From positions 124,001 through 188,000 of the forward strand of contig NZ_ANHY01000006.1 of the NCBI RefSeq assembly GCF_000315795.1: 64,000 nt of DNA, given 5' to 3'. The notes under the pieces were generated by a model, which saw only the letters and a list, made by a program, of their open reading frames with translations, had not been told where the DNA came from and did no database searches. Each line of letters begins with the position of its first letter. Position 1 is the first letter of the stretch. The translations under genes and the position numbers were made by a program. This DNA is from Caenispirillum salinarum AK4 (GTDB lineage: Bacteria; Pseudomonadota; Alphaproteobacteria; Rhodospirillales; Rhodospirillaceae). Below are positions 1 through 8,305 of the stretch, piece after piece.

Positions 1-266
1 ATGCCGATCCCCGCCGCCAGCCGCGTCACCATGGCCGGCGTACCGCGGGCGGGAATCGCCCGCAGCGCCTGGACGATACCGGCGATCAGGCCCGCCGCGC
101 CCAGGGCGTAGCCGGTGCCGGTGGCTGCGGCGCGGGGCAGCCCGACCGACAGCACCCCCAGCAGCACCGCCGCCACGCCCACGAGAAGAACCTTGCCCTT
201 GGTGCGCTCCAGCACCTCGCGCGAGGCGAGCATGGTGTTCTGGCTGGTCGGGTCTCGGTCGGCCAT
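1..266 (-). CDS. HdeD/DUF308-like membrane protein, partial (C-terminus off the window)
   Basis: The reading frame starts at the ATG complementary to 264-266 and runs off the left edge, leaving about 88 codons. It begins MADRDPTSQNTMLASREVLE. Two hydrophobic segments follow: one rich in Val/Leu/Gly ending GVLSVGLPRAAA, and a second around YALGAAGLIAGIVQALRAIP. This alternation of short helices with a small-residue turn resembles the HdeD (DUF308) family of inner-membrane proteins linked to acid stress in enterics. Family assignment rests on pattern only, because half of the protein is missing. Its role here is unknown. Confidence 0.6.
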   Translation of the reverse strand, partial: MADRDPTSQNTMLASREVLERTKGKVLLVGVAAVLLGVLSVGLPRAAATGTGYALGAAGLIAGIVQALRAIPARGTPAMVTRLAAGIG

Positions 267-460
267 GGCGTGTCCTTCGATGATCCGTCCGGGTGCATGG
301 GCGGGTGCATGGGCAGGAAACGCGCCGCCAGGGCGGGGCGTGGCGGAAACGGCCGGATGCCCCGGCCTATCCGACAGTGCCGGTATGCCGCAGGCGCATC
401 GTCCGCTAGGATGAGAAAGTCCCCCTTTGTGCTGGGGCGAAGACAGACGGGAAGGCCGAC

Positions 461-1120
461 ATGCGGATCAACATGGGTGCGGCCGTCGCCGATGCGGTGA
501 CGGCGGGACTTGCGGACTACGGCCTGTGGTCGCGGGGCGGCCATGGTGGCGATCATCCTCCGGTGGCGCCGGTGCTGGCGTCGGTGGCGCGGGGGCTGAC
601 GCAGGTTTTCCGCCAGACCGACAGCCGCGCCTTCGTTACGGTCGACACCCGATACGCCGCCGCCATTGCCGCCTCGGGCGTGCCGGACGAAGCCGCTGCC
701 GCCGTCGCCGCGCCGGCCCTGCGGGCGCGGGCCGGGCTGGTCGTCTGGAACCATCGGGAACTGCCGCGCGGCGCGCTGGAAATGCTGCCCGGCTGGGAGG
801 ACAGCGCCGTGACCGCCGCGCTCGCCCGGCTGGACGCCTTTACCCGCGCCTGCGGCCCGGACGCCGGCGGCACGGTGCGCTACGGCCTTCTGAGCGTGCT
901 GTCGCGCCATCCTCTGCCCTCCGAGGATGCGGTGCGCCGCACCTGTCGCGTGGCGCTCGGCGACGACATGGAGGACGGGCGCGTCCGCCTGCACGAAAGC
1001 GCCCGGGTGCCCTGGGGCGGGGGCAGCAGTGCGCGCGGCCTTGTCATCGAACTGCTGACCGACGACGCGCCCACGCCGTGCCAGGTGGAGCGGACGCAGG
1101 CGCGCCGCGATCACGCCTGA
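461..1120 (+). CDS. Hypothetical protein, 219 aa
   Basis: I do not recognise this protein. It begins MRINMGAAVADAVTAGLADY, has no signal peptide or clear membrane segment, and is rich in Ala and Arg. A purine-rich stretch (gggaagg) lies shortly before the ATG. Features that look protein-like include a WNHRELPRGALEML segment in the middle and a basic C-terminus. The G/C-rich third codon positions fit the frame. A long opposing frame covers the same DNA but gives a low-complexity Arg/Gly-rich translation, so I prefer this strand. It sits alone between the HdeD-like gene and a small unknown gene. Confidence 0.55.
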   Translation: MRINMGAAVADAVTAGLADYGLWSRGGHGGDHPPVAPVLASVARGLTQVFRQTDSRAFVTVDTRYAAAIAASGVPDEAAAAVAAPALRARAGLVVWNHRELPRGALEMLPGWEDSAVTAALARLDAFTRACGPDAGGTVRYGLLSVLSRHPLPSEDAVRRTCRVALGDDMEDGRVRLHESARVPWGGGSSARGLVIELLTDDAPTPCQVERTQARRDHA

Positions 1121-1167
1121 CGCGCGTCGGCGGGCGTGTTATCCTGCTGTTCTACTAGTAGACAGCG

Positions 1168-1452
1168 GTGAAGGATCGGCCGGTGGCGAGTTCCGAATCC
1201 CAGATGCGCTGGCGGCGCAAGAACCGCCTTGTGAAAAAGCAGCTCAACGTCATGGCGCGCGGCGAGGTGCATCGCTGGCTGGAGGAAAGCGCGGACCGCT
1301 TCGGTCTGCGCGGCAAGGGCGAGGCGGTGGCCTTCAACGCCTTCGTGGTCCGCTGGCTGATCCAGCAGTCGGGCACCACCGCCGAATTCGCCCGCCTGCT
1401 CGAGATGCTGGCCGACGCCTACCACCGCGACCGCGACCTCTACAGCCCCTGA
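1168..1452 (+). CDS. Small basic hypothetical protein, 94 aa
   Basis: A short, charged, soluble protein of unknown function. It is basic at the N-terminus (MRWRRKNRLVKKQL region) and then helical-looking, with EVHRWLEESADRFGLRGKGE followed by a hydrophobic FNAFVVRWLIQQ helix. The frame opens with GTG at 1168. An ATG at 1204 is an alternative start, and neither has a strong ribosome-binding site. The size and the basic-then-helical layout are compatible with a small DNA-binding or antitoxin-like protein, but no partner gene is adjacent and I do not claim that role. Confidence 0.5.
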   Translation: MKDRPVASSESQMRWRRKNRLVKKQLNVMARGEVHRWLEESADRFGLRGKGEAVAFNAFVVRWLIQQSGTTAEFARLLEMLADAYHRDRDLYSP

Positions 1453-1541
1453 GGAGCACTGGTCGCCGTCGCGCCTTTCGGGACGCCGTGGCCGCGCGTC
1501 GGGCGTTGTCGGCGACACGGGAATACCGTAAGAAGGTCAGC

Positions 1542-2345
1542 ATGACTGTCGATCCCGATTCCGTCGCCGCCATCATCCGCGACGTCGCGCGCGACGAGAT
1601 CCTGCCGCGCTACAACACGCTGGAAGCCCACGAGGTGCGCTCCAAGAGCCATCCCGGCGATCTGGTGACCGCCGCCGACGAGGCCGCCGAGGCGGCGCTC
1701 GCCACCCGCCTTCGGGCGCTGCTGCCGGGATCGGTGGTGGTCGGCGAGGAAGGGACGGCGGCCGACCCCCGCCTGCTCGACCGCCTGAAAGAGGACGCGC
1801 CCGTCTGGGTGCTGGACCCGGTCGACGGCACCCGCAACTTCGCGCACGGCGTGCCCCGGTTCGCGGTCATGGTGGCCCTGGTGCGCGGCGGCGACACGGT
1901 GTGCGGCTGGATTCTCGATCCTGTCGCCGATGTGCTCTACGTCGCCGAGCAGGGGGCGGGAAGCTGGCGCGAGGGCAAGCGCATACGCGTATCACCGGCG
2001 CGCGGGCCGGAGGCGCTGGTGGGGGCGACGGGCTACCGCCACGCCAAGCTGTTCAAGCCCCACGGCATTCGTACACGCCAGAGCGGCAGCGCGGCCCACG
2101 ACTACATGCAGGCGAGCGACGGACGGGTGGATTTCGCGGTGTTCCGCCGCCGGCTGAACCCCTGGGACCACGCCGCCGGCGCCCTGATCCACCACGAAGC
2201 GGGCGGATTCGGCCGCACCGTGGACGGCGACAGCTATCGCCCCGGCGATCGCGAGGGCGATCACCTCATCCTGGCCCCGGACGAGGATACCTGGTCCCGC
2301 ATCCGCGACATCCTGCTGCCGCATGTGCGGGGGGAGAAGGGGTAG
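1542..2345 (+). CDS. Inositol monophosphatase family protein
   Basis: A 267-residue member of the inositol monophosphatase/FBPase/CysQ phosphatase family, cytosolic and magnesium-dependent by family. The metal-binding signature is present as DPVDGTRNFAHG about 90 residues in, preceded by VVGEEGT, which supplies the upstream acidic ligand. The C-terminal WDHAAGALIHHEAGG segment is the second family signature. I chose the ATG at 1542, which follows aagaaggtcag, over an upstream in-frame start. Natural substrates vary widely (inositol phosphate, histidinol phosphate, PAP), so none is assigned. A closer SuhB-type paralogue lies at 40133-40933. The next gene is convergent. Confidence 0.85.
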   Translation: MTVDPDSVAAIIRDVARDEILPRYNTLEAHEVRSKSHPGDLVTAADEAAEAALATRLRALLPGSVVVGEEGTAADPRLLDRLKEDAPVWVLDPVDGTRNFAHGVPRFAVMVALVRGGDTVCGWILDPVADVLYVAEQGAGSWREGKRIRVSPARGPEALVGATGYRHAKLFKPHGIRTRQSGSAAHDYMQASDGRVDFAVFRRRLNPWDHAAGALIHHEAGGFGRTVDGDSYRPGDREGDHLILAPDEDTWSRIRDILLPHVRGEKG

Positions 2346-2354
2346 GCGCGCCCG

Positions 2355-3212
2355 CTACTTCAGCGGTTTGCCCAACTCGCCCGCCAGTTCCTGGATGAAC
2401 TGCCACGCCACGCGGCCCGAGCGGCTGCCGCGGGTGACGGTCCACTCCAAAGCGCGGGCCTTCAGCGTGTCCTTTTCGATGTCCAGCCCGAAGGCCGCGA
2501 CGTAGCCGTCGATGATCGCGAGGTAGGTCGGCTGGTCCATGTTGTGGAAGCCCAGCCACAGGCCGAAGCGGTCGGACAGGGAGACCTTCTCCTCGGTAGC
2601 CTCGCTGGCGTGGATGGCGGTGGACCGCTCGTTCTCGATCATGTCGCGCGACAGCAGGTGGCGGCGGTTGGACGTGGCGTAGAAGATCACCGAATCCGGC
2701 CGGCCCTCGACGCCGCCCTCCAGCACCGCCTTCAGCGATTTGTAGCTGGTGTCGTCGCCGTCAAAGGACAGGTCGTCGCAGAACAGCACGCAGCGCCGGC
2801 CGCCGTCGCGCAGGATGTGCAGCAGGTCGGGCAGGGTGGGGATGTCCTCGCGATGGATCTCCACCAGCGCCAGGCTGCCGGGTTCGTCGGCGTTGACCTG
2901 GGCGTGGACCGCCTTGACCAGGCTGCTCTTGCCCGTGCCGCGGGCACCCCACAGCAGCGCGTTGTTGGCGGGCAGGCCGCGGGCGAAGCGGCGGGTGTTT
3001 TCAAGCAGCGTCGTGCGCTGGTGCTCGATGCCCTTGAGGAGGCCGATGTCCACCCGGTTGACCTGCGGCACCGGCTCCAGGCGCCGGCCGTCGGCATGCC
3101 AGACGAAAGCGTCGGCCGCAGCCATGTCGGGCACCGGGTTGGCCGGCGGCGCAAGGCGCTCCAGGGCGTCGGCGATGCGGGTCAGGACGGGCAGCAGATC
3201 GGTGTCGGTCAT
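2355..3212 (-). CDS. DUF815-family AAA-type ATPase
   Basis: A 285-residue cytosolic ATPase. It has a clear Walker A motif GARGTGKS at residues 89-96 and a Walker B-like CVLFCDDLSFD near 141-151. A later RSGRVAWQFIQEL segment near the C-terminus may carry a sensor-2 arginine. This matches the DUF815 group of proteins common in alphaproteobacteria, which carry a stand-alone AAA fold without the usual ring-hexamer partners. In many relatives the gene lies beside yajC-secD-secF, as here, where it is divergent from that operon. The biochemical role is not established. A regulatory or chaperone-like function is only a guess. Confidence 0.85.
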   Translation of the reverse strand: MTDTDLLPVLTRIADALERLAPPANPVPDMAAADAFVWHADGRRLEPVPQVNRVDIGLLKGIEHQRTTLLENTRRFARGLPANNALLWGARGTGKSSLVKAVHAQVNADEPGSLALVEIHREDIPTLPDLLHILRDGGRRCVLFCDDLSFDGDDTSYKSLKAVLEGGVEGRPDSVIFYATSNRRHLLSRDMIENERSTAIHASEATEEKVSLSDRFGLWLGFHNMDQPTYLAIIDGYVAAFGLDIEKDTLKARALEWTVTRGSRSGRVAWQFIQELAGELGKPLK

Positions 3213-3264
3213 GGCAGTCGTCGGTCGGCGGTGAACACGGGACGGGTGGTCGGGCGGATTGCGT

Positions 3265-3292
3265 TTGCAACTCCGGCCCGGCCCGTTATAGT
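3265..3292 (+). promoter_or_regulatory. Sigma-70-type promoter for yajC-secDF
   Basis: TTGCAA (3265-3270) and TATAGT (3287-3292) are separated by 16 bases. They lie 36 bases upstream of the yajC ATG, in the gap between the divergent DUF815 gene and yajC. The -10 element matches five of six consensus bases. Confidence 0.55.
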
Positions 3293-3327
3293 CCGCCCAA
3301 CCGGTTTAGACCTAGGAGTTTGTCCGC

Positions 3328-3792
3328 ATGTTGATTTCCCCCGCCTACGCGCAGGCCCCCGGCGGAGCCATGGGCGGCATCGAGGCGTTCCTGCCGCTGA
3401 TCCTGATCTTCGTGGTCTTCTACTTCCTGCTGATCCGTCCGCAGCAGAAGCGCCAGAAGCAGCACAAGGAAATGCTGCGCAACATCCGCCGCGGCGACCG
3501 CATCGTCACCAACGGCGGCATCATCGGCAAGGTCGCCCGCGTGCAGGACACCGAACTGGACCTGGAAATCGCGCCCGACACCAAGGTGAAGGTCATGCGC
3601 GACATGGTCGCCACCGTCCTCGACAAGACCGAGCCGGTCTCCGGCAAGGGCGGCGACAAGGCCAAGAAGGACGAGACCGCCGACGAGGAAACTGCCGAGG
3701 GCGAGACCACGGCCACCGCCGGCGGTGCCTCCGCCGAAGCCGAGAAGGGCAAGGCCGGCGGCCTGAAGAGCCTGCTCTCGGGCCGCAAGTAA
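3328..3792 (+). CDS. yajC: Preprotein translocase subunit YajC
   Basis: Small inner-membrane accessory subunit of the Sec translocon, associated with SecDF. The 154-residue protein has a short Ala/Gly-rich N-terminus and one strong transmembrane helix at about residues 20-36, followed by the family hallmark LLIRPQQKRQKQHKEML. A cytosolic beta-rich domain then begins NIRRGDRIVTNGGIIGKV. It is longer than the roughly 110 residues usual for the family because of a charged Lys/Glu/Thr-rich tail after residue 110. It is first in the yajC-secD-secF order and has an upstream sigma-70-type promoter. Confidence 0.95.
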   Translation: MLISPAYAQAPGGAMGGIEAFLPLILIFVVFYFLLIRPQQKRQKQHKEMLRNIRRGDRIVTNGGIIGKVARVQDTELDLEIAPDTKVKVMRDMVATVLDKTEPVSGKGGDKAKKDETADEETAEGETTATAGGASAEAEKGKAGGLKSLLSGRK

Positions 3793-3923
3793 GCGATGGC
3801 GCAGGGGTGGCGGAGGATGCTCCGCGCCCCTATGTGCAAGGGCGGCCGGCCGCGCCTGTCACGGGTGTGCCGCGCCGCCGTCTGTCGTCCAACCGCCTCC
3901 CCTGACCGGACCGACGCCTTCCC

Positions 3924-5495
3924 ATGCTCTATTTCGCCAAGTGGAAGATCGGCCTGATCCTTAGCGTGATCCTGGCCGGTCTTGTCTTCGCCTTCCCCAA
4001 CGTCCTGCCGTCGTCGGCCACCGACGACCTGCCCGAGTGGCTGACGCCCGTCAACCTGGGCCTCGACCTGCAGGGCGGGTCCCACCTGCTTCTGGAGGTG
4101 GAGACCGACGCCGTCATCGAGGAACAGCTGACCAACCTGGTCGAGACCGTGCGTGCCCGCTTCCGCGAGGCCCGCATCCGGTATCGCGACCTGGGCGTGG
4201 AAGGCGGTTCGGTGACCGTGCGCGTCCCCGAGGCCGAGGACCGCGACGAGGGCGAGAGCATCCTGCGCGACCTGGAGCCCGAGGCCACCACGGTGGACCG
4301 CGAGGAGGGCCGCTTCATCGTCTCCTACACCGAGGAGGCGCTGACCGAACGGCGCATCAACGCCGTCACCCAGTCCATCGAGATCGTGCGCCGCCGCGTC
4401 GACGAGACGGGCACGCGCGAGGCCTCCATCCAGCGCCAGGGCGAGGAGCGGATCATCGTCGAGCTGCCGGGCATCGACGATCCCGAGCGCGTGAAGGAAC
4501 TGATCGGCCGGACCGCCAAGTTGACCTTCCACATGGTCGACCACGACGCCGACATCCAGGAGGCCATGCGCGGCCGCGTGCCGCCGGGCTCCATGCTGCT
4601 GGATGCGCAGGACGAGACGACGACCCAGGGCCAGCCAATTCCCTATGTGGTGCAGCGGCGCGTGAACGTATCCGGCGACCGCCTGACCGACGCGCAGCCC
4701 AGCTTCCAGAACGGGCAGCCGGTGGTGTCCTTCCGCTTCGATGCCGCCGGCGCCCGCCAGTTCGGCAACGTGACGACGGACAATGTCGGCCGCCAGCTGG
4801 CCATCGTGCTGGACAACAAGGTCATCAGCGCGCCCCGCATCAACGAGCCGATCATCGGCGGCTCGGGCGTCATCACCGGACAGTTCTCGGTGCAGGAAGC
4901 GCAGGATCTGGCCCTGCTGCTGCGCGCCGGCGCCCTGCCGGCGCCGCTGACGGTGCTGGAGGAGCGGACGGTGGGTCCGGGCCTGGGCGCTGACTCCATC
5001 GAGGCCGGCGCGCTGGCATCCCTGCTGGGCCTTGTGCTCGTGGTGGTATTCATGGTGATCGCCTACGGGCTGTTCGGCGTGTTCGCCAACATCGCCCTTC
5101 TGGCCAACCTGACCATTCTGCTGGGTGCGCTGTCGGGCCTTGGCGCGACTCTCACTCTGCCGGGCATCGCCGGCATCGTGCTGACCGTCGGCATGGCGGT
5201 CGACGCCAACGTGCTGATCTACGAGCGCATCCGCGAGGAGATCCGCAATGGCCGCACGGTGCAGAACGCCATTGAGACAGGGTACCGCTCGGCCATGGTG
5301 ACCATCCTCGACTCCAACGTCACCACGCTGGTGGCGGCGGTGTTGCTGTTCGCCTTCGGGTCGGGCCCCGTGAAGGGCTTTGCGGTCACGCTGGGCATCG
5401 GCATCGTGACGTCCATGTTCACCGCGATCATGGTGAACCGCCTGATGGTCGTCACCTATATCCGCCGCACCCGTCCCAAGACCCTGCCGATCTGA
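3924..5495 (+). CDS. secD: Protein translocase subunit SecD
   Basis: Inner-membrane RND-type subunit that uses the proton gradient to help complete protein export after SecA-driven translocation. The 523 residues give an N-terminal transmembrane helix (about 7-25), then NLGLDLQGGSHLLLEV, the conserved D1 motif. A large periplasmic P1 domain follows, then five more helices starting near residue 365. The motif GMAVDANVLIYERIREE, with the Asp and Arg used in proton coupling, is intact. It lies between yajC and secF, with secF beginning about ten bases after its stop codon, so the genes are very likely co-transcribed. Confidence 0.97.
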   Translation: MLYFAKWKIGLILSVILAGLVFAFPNVLPSSATDDLPEWLTPVNLGLDLQGGSHLLLEVETDAVIEEQLTNLVETVRARFREARIRYRDLGVEGGSVTVRVPEAEDRDEGESILRDLEPEATTVDREEGRFIVSYTEEALTERRINAVTQSIEIVRRRVDETGTREASIQRQGEERIIVELPGIDDPERVKELIGRTAKLTFHMVDHDADIQEAMRGRVPPGSMLLDAQDETTTQGQPIPYVVQRRVNVSGDRLTDAQPSFQNGQPVVSFRFDAAGARQFGNVTTDNVGRQLAIVLDNKVISAPRINEPIIGGSGVITGQFSVQEAQDLALLLRAGALPAPLTVLEERTVGPGLGADSIEAGALASLLGLVLVVVFMVIAYGLFGVFANIALLANLTILLGALSGLGATLTLPGIAGIVLTVGMAVDANVLIYERIREEIRNGRTVQNAIETGYRSAMVTILDSNVTTLVAAVLLFAFGSGPVKGFAVTLGIGIVTSMFTAIMVNRLMVVTYIRRTRPKTLPI

Positions 5496-5506
5496 AGGTG
5501 GCTAGC

Positions 5507-6481
5507 ATGTTTCGCGGTATTCGGTTCGTTCCGACGGACACCAAAATCGACTTCATCGGCAAGCGCGTCATCGCCATGGCGCTGTCGGGCCTGCTGATCC
5601 TGGTTTCTCTGGGCTCGCTGGCGGTGCAGGGTCTCAACTTCGGCATCGATTTCGCCGGCGGCATCCTGGTCGAGGTCCGCACCGAGCAGCAGGCCGACCT
5701 GGCCGGGATGCGCGGCACGCTCAATAATCTGGGCCTGGGCGAGGTGTCCATCACCCGCCTGGGCGACAGCGGCCGCGACGTCATGATCCGCGTGCCCAAG
5801 CAGCCGGGCGAGGAAGAGGCCCAGATGGCCGCTCTCAATGCCGTCAAGGACGCGCTGGGCGAGGGCGTGGAGTACCGGCGCACCGAACTTGTCGGCCCCA
5901 AGGTGGGCGATGAGTTGATGACCGACGGCGCCATGGCGGTCGGCATCGCGCTGCTCGTCATCGCCGCCTACATCTGGTTCCGGTTCGAATGGCAGTTCGC
6001 GATGGGCGCCCTGGTGGCGCTGATGCACGACATCATCGCCACCATCGGCATCTTCTCGATCCTGCAACTCGATTTCGACCTGACGACGGTGGCGGCGCTT
6101 CTCACCATCGCGGGCTATTCCATCAACGACACGGTGGTGAACTACGACCGCGTGCGCGAGAACCTGCGCAAGTACAAGTTGCTGCCGCTGCCGGACCTGA
6201 TCAACAAGTCCCTGAACCAGGTGCTCAGCCGCACCATCCTGACCAGCGGCACGACGCTGCTGGCGGTGCTGGCCATCCTGATTTTCGGCGGTCCCGTGTT
6301 GCGCGGTTTCGCCTTCGCCCTTACGTGGGGCATTGTCATCGGCACCTGGTCGTCCATCTACGTCGGCATGCCGATCCTGCTGTACACGGGCGTGCGCCGC
6401 GACACCGAGGAGGAGGACATTCCCGGCGTCAACGCGGAGCAGGCCCAGCCCGGCGGCGAGCAGCCCGAGAGCAAGGGCTGA
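5507..6481 (+). CDS. secF: Protein translocase subunit SecF
   Basis: Partner of SecD in the proton-driven SecDF export complex. The 324-residue product has an N-terminal helix, the family motif FGIDFAGG, a small periplasmic domain, and five C-terminal helices. The signature TIAGYSINDTVVNYDRVREN is complete. An in-frame GTG at 5498 is possible. I preferred the ATG at 5507 because the purine-rich gaaggtgg after the secD stop is correctly placed to serve as its ribosome-binding site. The tail is acidic and disordered. The small Mth938-like gene follows about 50 bases downstream. Confidence 0.96.
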   Translation: MFRGIRFVPTDTKIDFIGKRVIAMALSGLLILVSLGSLAVQGLNFGIDFAGGILVEVRTEQQADLAGMRGTLNNLGLGEVSITRLGDSGRDVMIRVPKQPGEEEAQMAALNAVKDALGEGVEYRRTELVGPKVGDELMTDGAMAVGIALLVIAAYIWFRFEWQFAMGALVALMHDIIATIGIFSILQLDFDLTTVAALLTIAGYSINDTVVNYDRVRENLRKYKLLPLPDLINKSLNQVLSRTILTSGTTLLAVLAILIFGGPVLRGFAFALTWGIVIGTWSSIYVGMPILLYTGVRRDTEEEDIPGVNAEQAQPGGEQPESKG

Positions 6482-6529
6482 GCGCACGCCCGCTCAGCCT
6501 CGCCTGCGCCAGCGCCTACCGGAGGTCCC

Positions 6530-6907
6530 ATGGACGTCACGCCGCTCATTCCCCGCGACCGCAAGCTGATCCAGAAGTATGGCGACGGCCGGTTCCAGAT
6601 CACCGGCGAGTCCTATGAGGGCAGCGTGATCGTCTTTCCGCACAAGGTGGTGCCGTGGCCGGTCGCCGAGGCCGGCCAGATGACGGCCGAAAGCCTGGAA
6701 GCCGTGGTGGAAGAGGCGGCCGGCGTGGAGATCCTGCTGGTCGGCTGCGGCCGCTACATGGCGCCGATCCCCGACAGCCTGCGGCGCCACATCAAGGAAC
6801 ACGCCGGCGCGACCATCGACCCGATGGACACCGGCGCGGCCTGCCGCACCTACAACGTCCTGCTTTCCGAGGAACGGCGCGTGGCGGCCGCCCTGATCGC
6901 AGTCTGA
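6530..6907 (+). CDS. Mth938-like domain protein (DUF498/Xcc1710 family)
   Basis: A 125-residue single-domain soluble protein with the Mth938-like fold. Recognisable parts are SYEGSVIVFPHKVVPWPV near the start, VEILLVGCGRYMAPIP in the middle, and GAACRTYNVLLSEERRVAAALI at the end. The family includes the mitochondrial complex I assembly factor NDUFAF3. In alphaproteobacteria it regularly follows secF, as here. Its bacterial role is not settled; assistance in respiratory complex assembly is an inference from the mitochondrial relative. A bidirectional terminator follows, shared with the convergent OmpA-type gene. Confidence 0.85.
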   Translation: MDVTPLIPRDRKLIQKYGDGRFQITGESYEGSVIVFPHKVVPWPVAEAGQMTAESLEAVVEEAAGVEILLVGCGRYMAPIPDSLRRHIKEHAGATIDPMDTGAACRTYNVLLSEERRVAAALIAV

Positions 6908-6935
6908 CCAGGCTGTCGCGGCGTCAGCACGACGA

Positions 6936-6966
6936 AAAGGGCCGGCTCCAGTGGAGCCGGCCCTTT
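6936..6966. terminator. Rho-independent terminator, bidirectional
   Basis: A GC-rich hairpin with arms aaagggccggctcc and ggagccggcccttt and a tiny loop, flanked by A and T runs. It sits between the convergent Mth938-like gene and the OmpA lipoprotein gene and can serve both. Confidence 0.85.
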
Positions 6967-6997
6967 GCGTTCTGCACTCGTCCGCGCAGTGGGGGCA

Positions 6998-7657
6998 TCA
7001 GGCGTTCGCGCGGATGGGCTCGATGCGCAGTTCAACGCGGCGGTTCTGCTGGCGGCCGTACTCGGTCTCGTTGGACGCGATCGGGTTGGCCTCGCCGGCG
7101 CCGAACGCCTCGATGCGGCGGCGGTCGACGCCGTTCTGGATGAGGTAGTTCATCACCGCCTCGGCCCGACGCAGGGACAGGTCGATGTTGTAGTCCTCGG
7201 GTCCCGTGGAGTCGGTGTAGCCGGTCACGTCGATGGTGGTCTTGGGGTTGTTCGCCAACGTGCGGGCCACCTCGCGCAGGGAGTCACGCGCGTCCGGACG
7301 CAGATCCGCGCTATCGAAGGGGAAGGTGACACCGCTCGGGATGTTCACCAGGATGGCGTCGCCCTGCCGCTGAAGCTCGGCGCCGGTACCCTGCAGGTCC
7401 TGGCGCAGCTCGCGCTCCTGGTTGTCCATGTAGGCGCCGACGGCCGTGCCGGCCAGGCCGCCGATGGCCGCGCCGATGGCGGCGCGCTGGGCGGTGTCCT
7501 TCGTGTCACCGCCGGTGGCGGCCCCGACCGCGGCCCCGCCGAGGGCGCCGATCAGGGCGCCGCCGCCGGTCTTGCTCATGCTGCCGTCCTGCGCACAGGC
7601 GGCAAGGGCGAGGGAGCCGGCGAGTACGGCCACGGAAGAAAAGCGACGGTTCAGCAT
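6998..7657 (-). CDS. OmpA-family outer-membrane lipoprotein (YiaD-like)
   Basis: A 219-residue envelope protein. The N-terminus is a lipoprotein signal, with LALAAC placing the lipidated Cys at residue 21. A glycine-zipper stretch (GGGALIGALGGAAVGAATGG) resembles the Gly-zipper of small outer-membrane lipoproteins. The C-terminal OmpA domain has the peptidoglycan-binding signature around TGYTDSTG and LSLRRAEAVMNYLI, ending with the NRRVEL motif. It probably anchors the outer membrane to the cell wall. I chose the ATG at 7657 because it gives a proper signal peptide; an upstream in-frame start would not. The gene stands alone and ends at a shared terminator. Confidence 0.9.
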   Translation of the reverse strand: MLNRRFSSVAVLAGSLALAACAQDGSMSKTGGGALIGALGGAAVGAATGGDTKDTAQRAAIGAAIGGLAGTAVGAYMDNQERELRQDLQGTGAELQRQGDAILVNIPSGVTFPFDSADLRPDARDSLREVARTLANNPKTTIDVTGYTDSTGPEDYNIDLSLRRAEAVMNYLIQNGVDRRRIEAFGAGEANPIASNETEYGRQQNRRVELRIEPIRANA

Positions 7658-7843
7658 TGGGTTGTCCTTCCTGAAATTGCCTAATCCAATACGCGCTAAA
7701 CGGCCGGTGGCGCCTCGCCGTTTCACCGTGTCTCACGCGGACGTGACGCCACCCTGATGCCATTCGTGCGTAGGTTGGGCAAGAAAGAACGCCGGAAAGG
7801 CGCCGCCTGACCCCTCACCAGGAAAGGCAAAGGGAGGTCCGCC

Positions 7844-8305
7844 ATGACCTACGCCAAGGGAATGCTCGCCGGCTTCATCGCCACCGTCGTCCTGTCGCTT
7901 GTCATGCTCGGCAAGGGCGCGGTCGGCCTCATGCCGCAGCTTGACGTGATCGCGGCGCTCACCGCGTTGCTCGGGTCCGAAAGCCGCGCGGTTGGCTGGA
8001 TCGCGCACTTCGTCCTCGGTACGGTGCCCTGGGGCATCGCCTTCGTGCTGATCGAGCGCGGCCTGCCCGGAGGCTGCGCCATGCGGGGCGTGCTGTTCGG
8101 CGGATTGGCCTGGGTCGCCATGATGGTGATCTTCATGCCGCTGATCGGCGCCGGCCTGTTCGCCAACCAGCTGGGCTGGGCCGTCTGGGCGGTGACGCTG
8201 GTCCTGCACGTCATCTACGGCTGGGTGCTGGGCTTCACCTACGGCCGCCTGACCGGCACCGTCGGTGACTATCCGCCGGCGCGCGAGGAACCGGCGCGGC
8301 GTTGA
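7844..8305 (+). CDS. DUF6789-type small membrane protein
   Basis: A 153-residue integral membrane protein with four likely helices: GMLAGFIATVVLSLVML near the start, WIAHFVLGTVPWGIAFVLI, a third around GVLFGGLAWVAMMVIFMPLI, and LGWAVWAVTLVLHVIYGWVLG. The layout, with Gly-rich turns and a small charged tail, fits the DUF6789 family, whose function is unknown. A good ribosome-binding site (gggaggtc) precedes the ATG. Its 3' end overlaps the tail of the convergent DMT transporter gene by 37 bases, so no terminator hairpin can lie between the two genes. Confidence 0.7.
   Translation: MTYAKGMLAGFIATVVLSLVMLGKGAVGLMPQLDVIAALTALLGSESRAVGWIAHFVLGTVPWGIAFVLIERGLPGGCAMRGVLFGGLAWVAMMVIFMPLIGAGLFANQLGWAVWAVTLVLHVIYGWVLGFTYGRLTGTVGDYPPAREEPARR

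Noticed and set aside
86-1114. A long minus-strand frame opposite the 461-1120 gene
   Set aside because: Its translation is low-complexity Arg/Gly/Pro-rich, and only its last part lies in the HdeD-like region in a different frame. It is an antisense shadow of GC-rich coding DNA.
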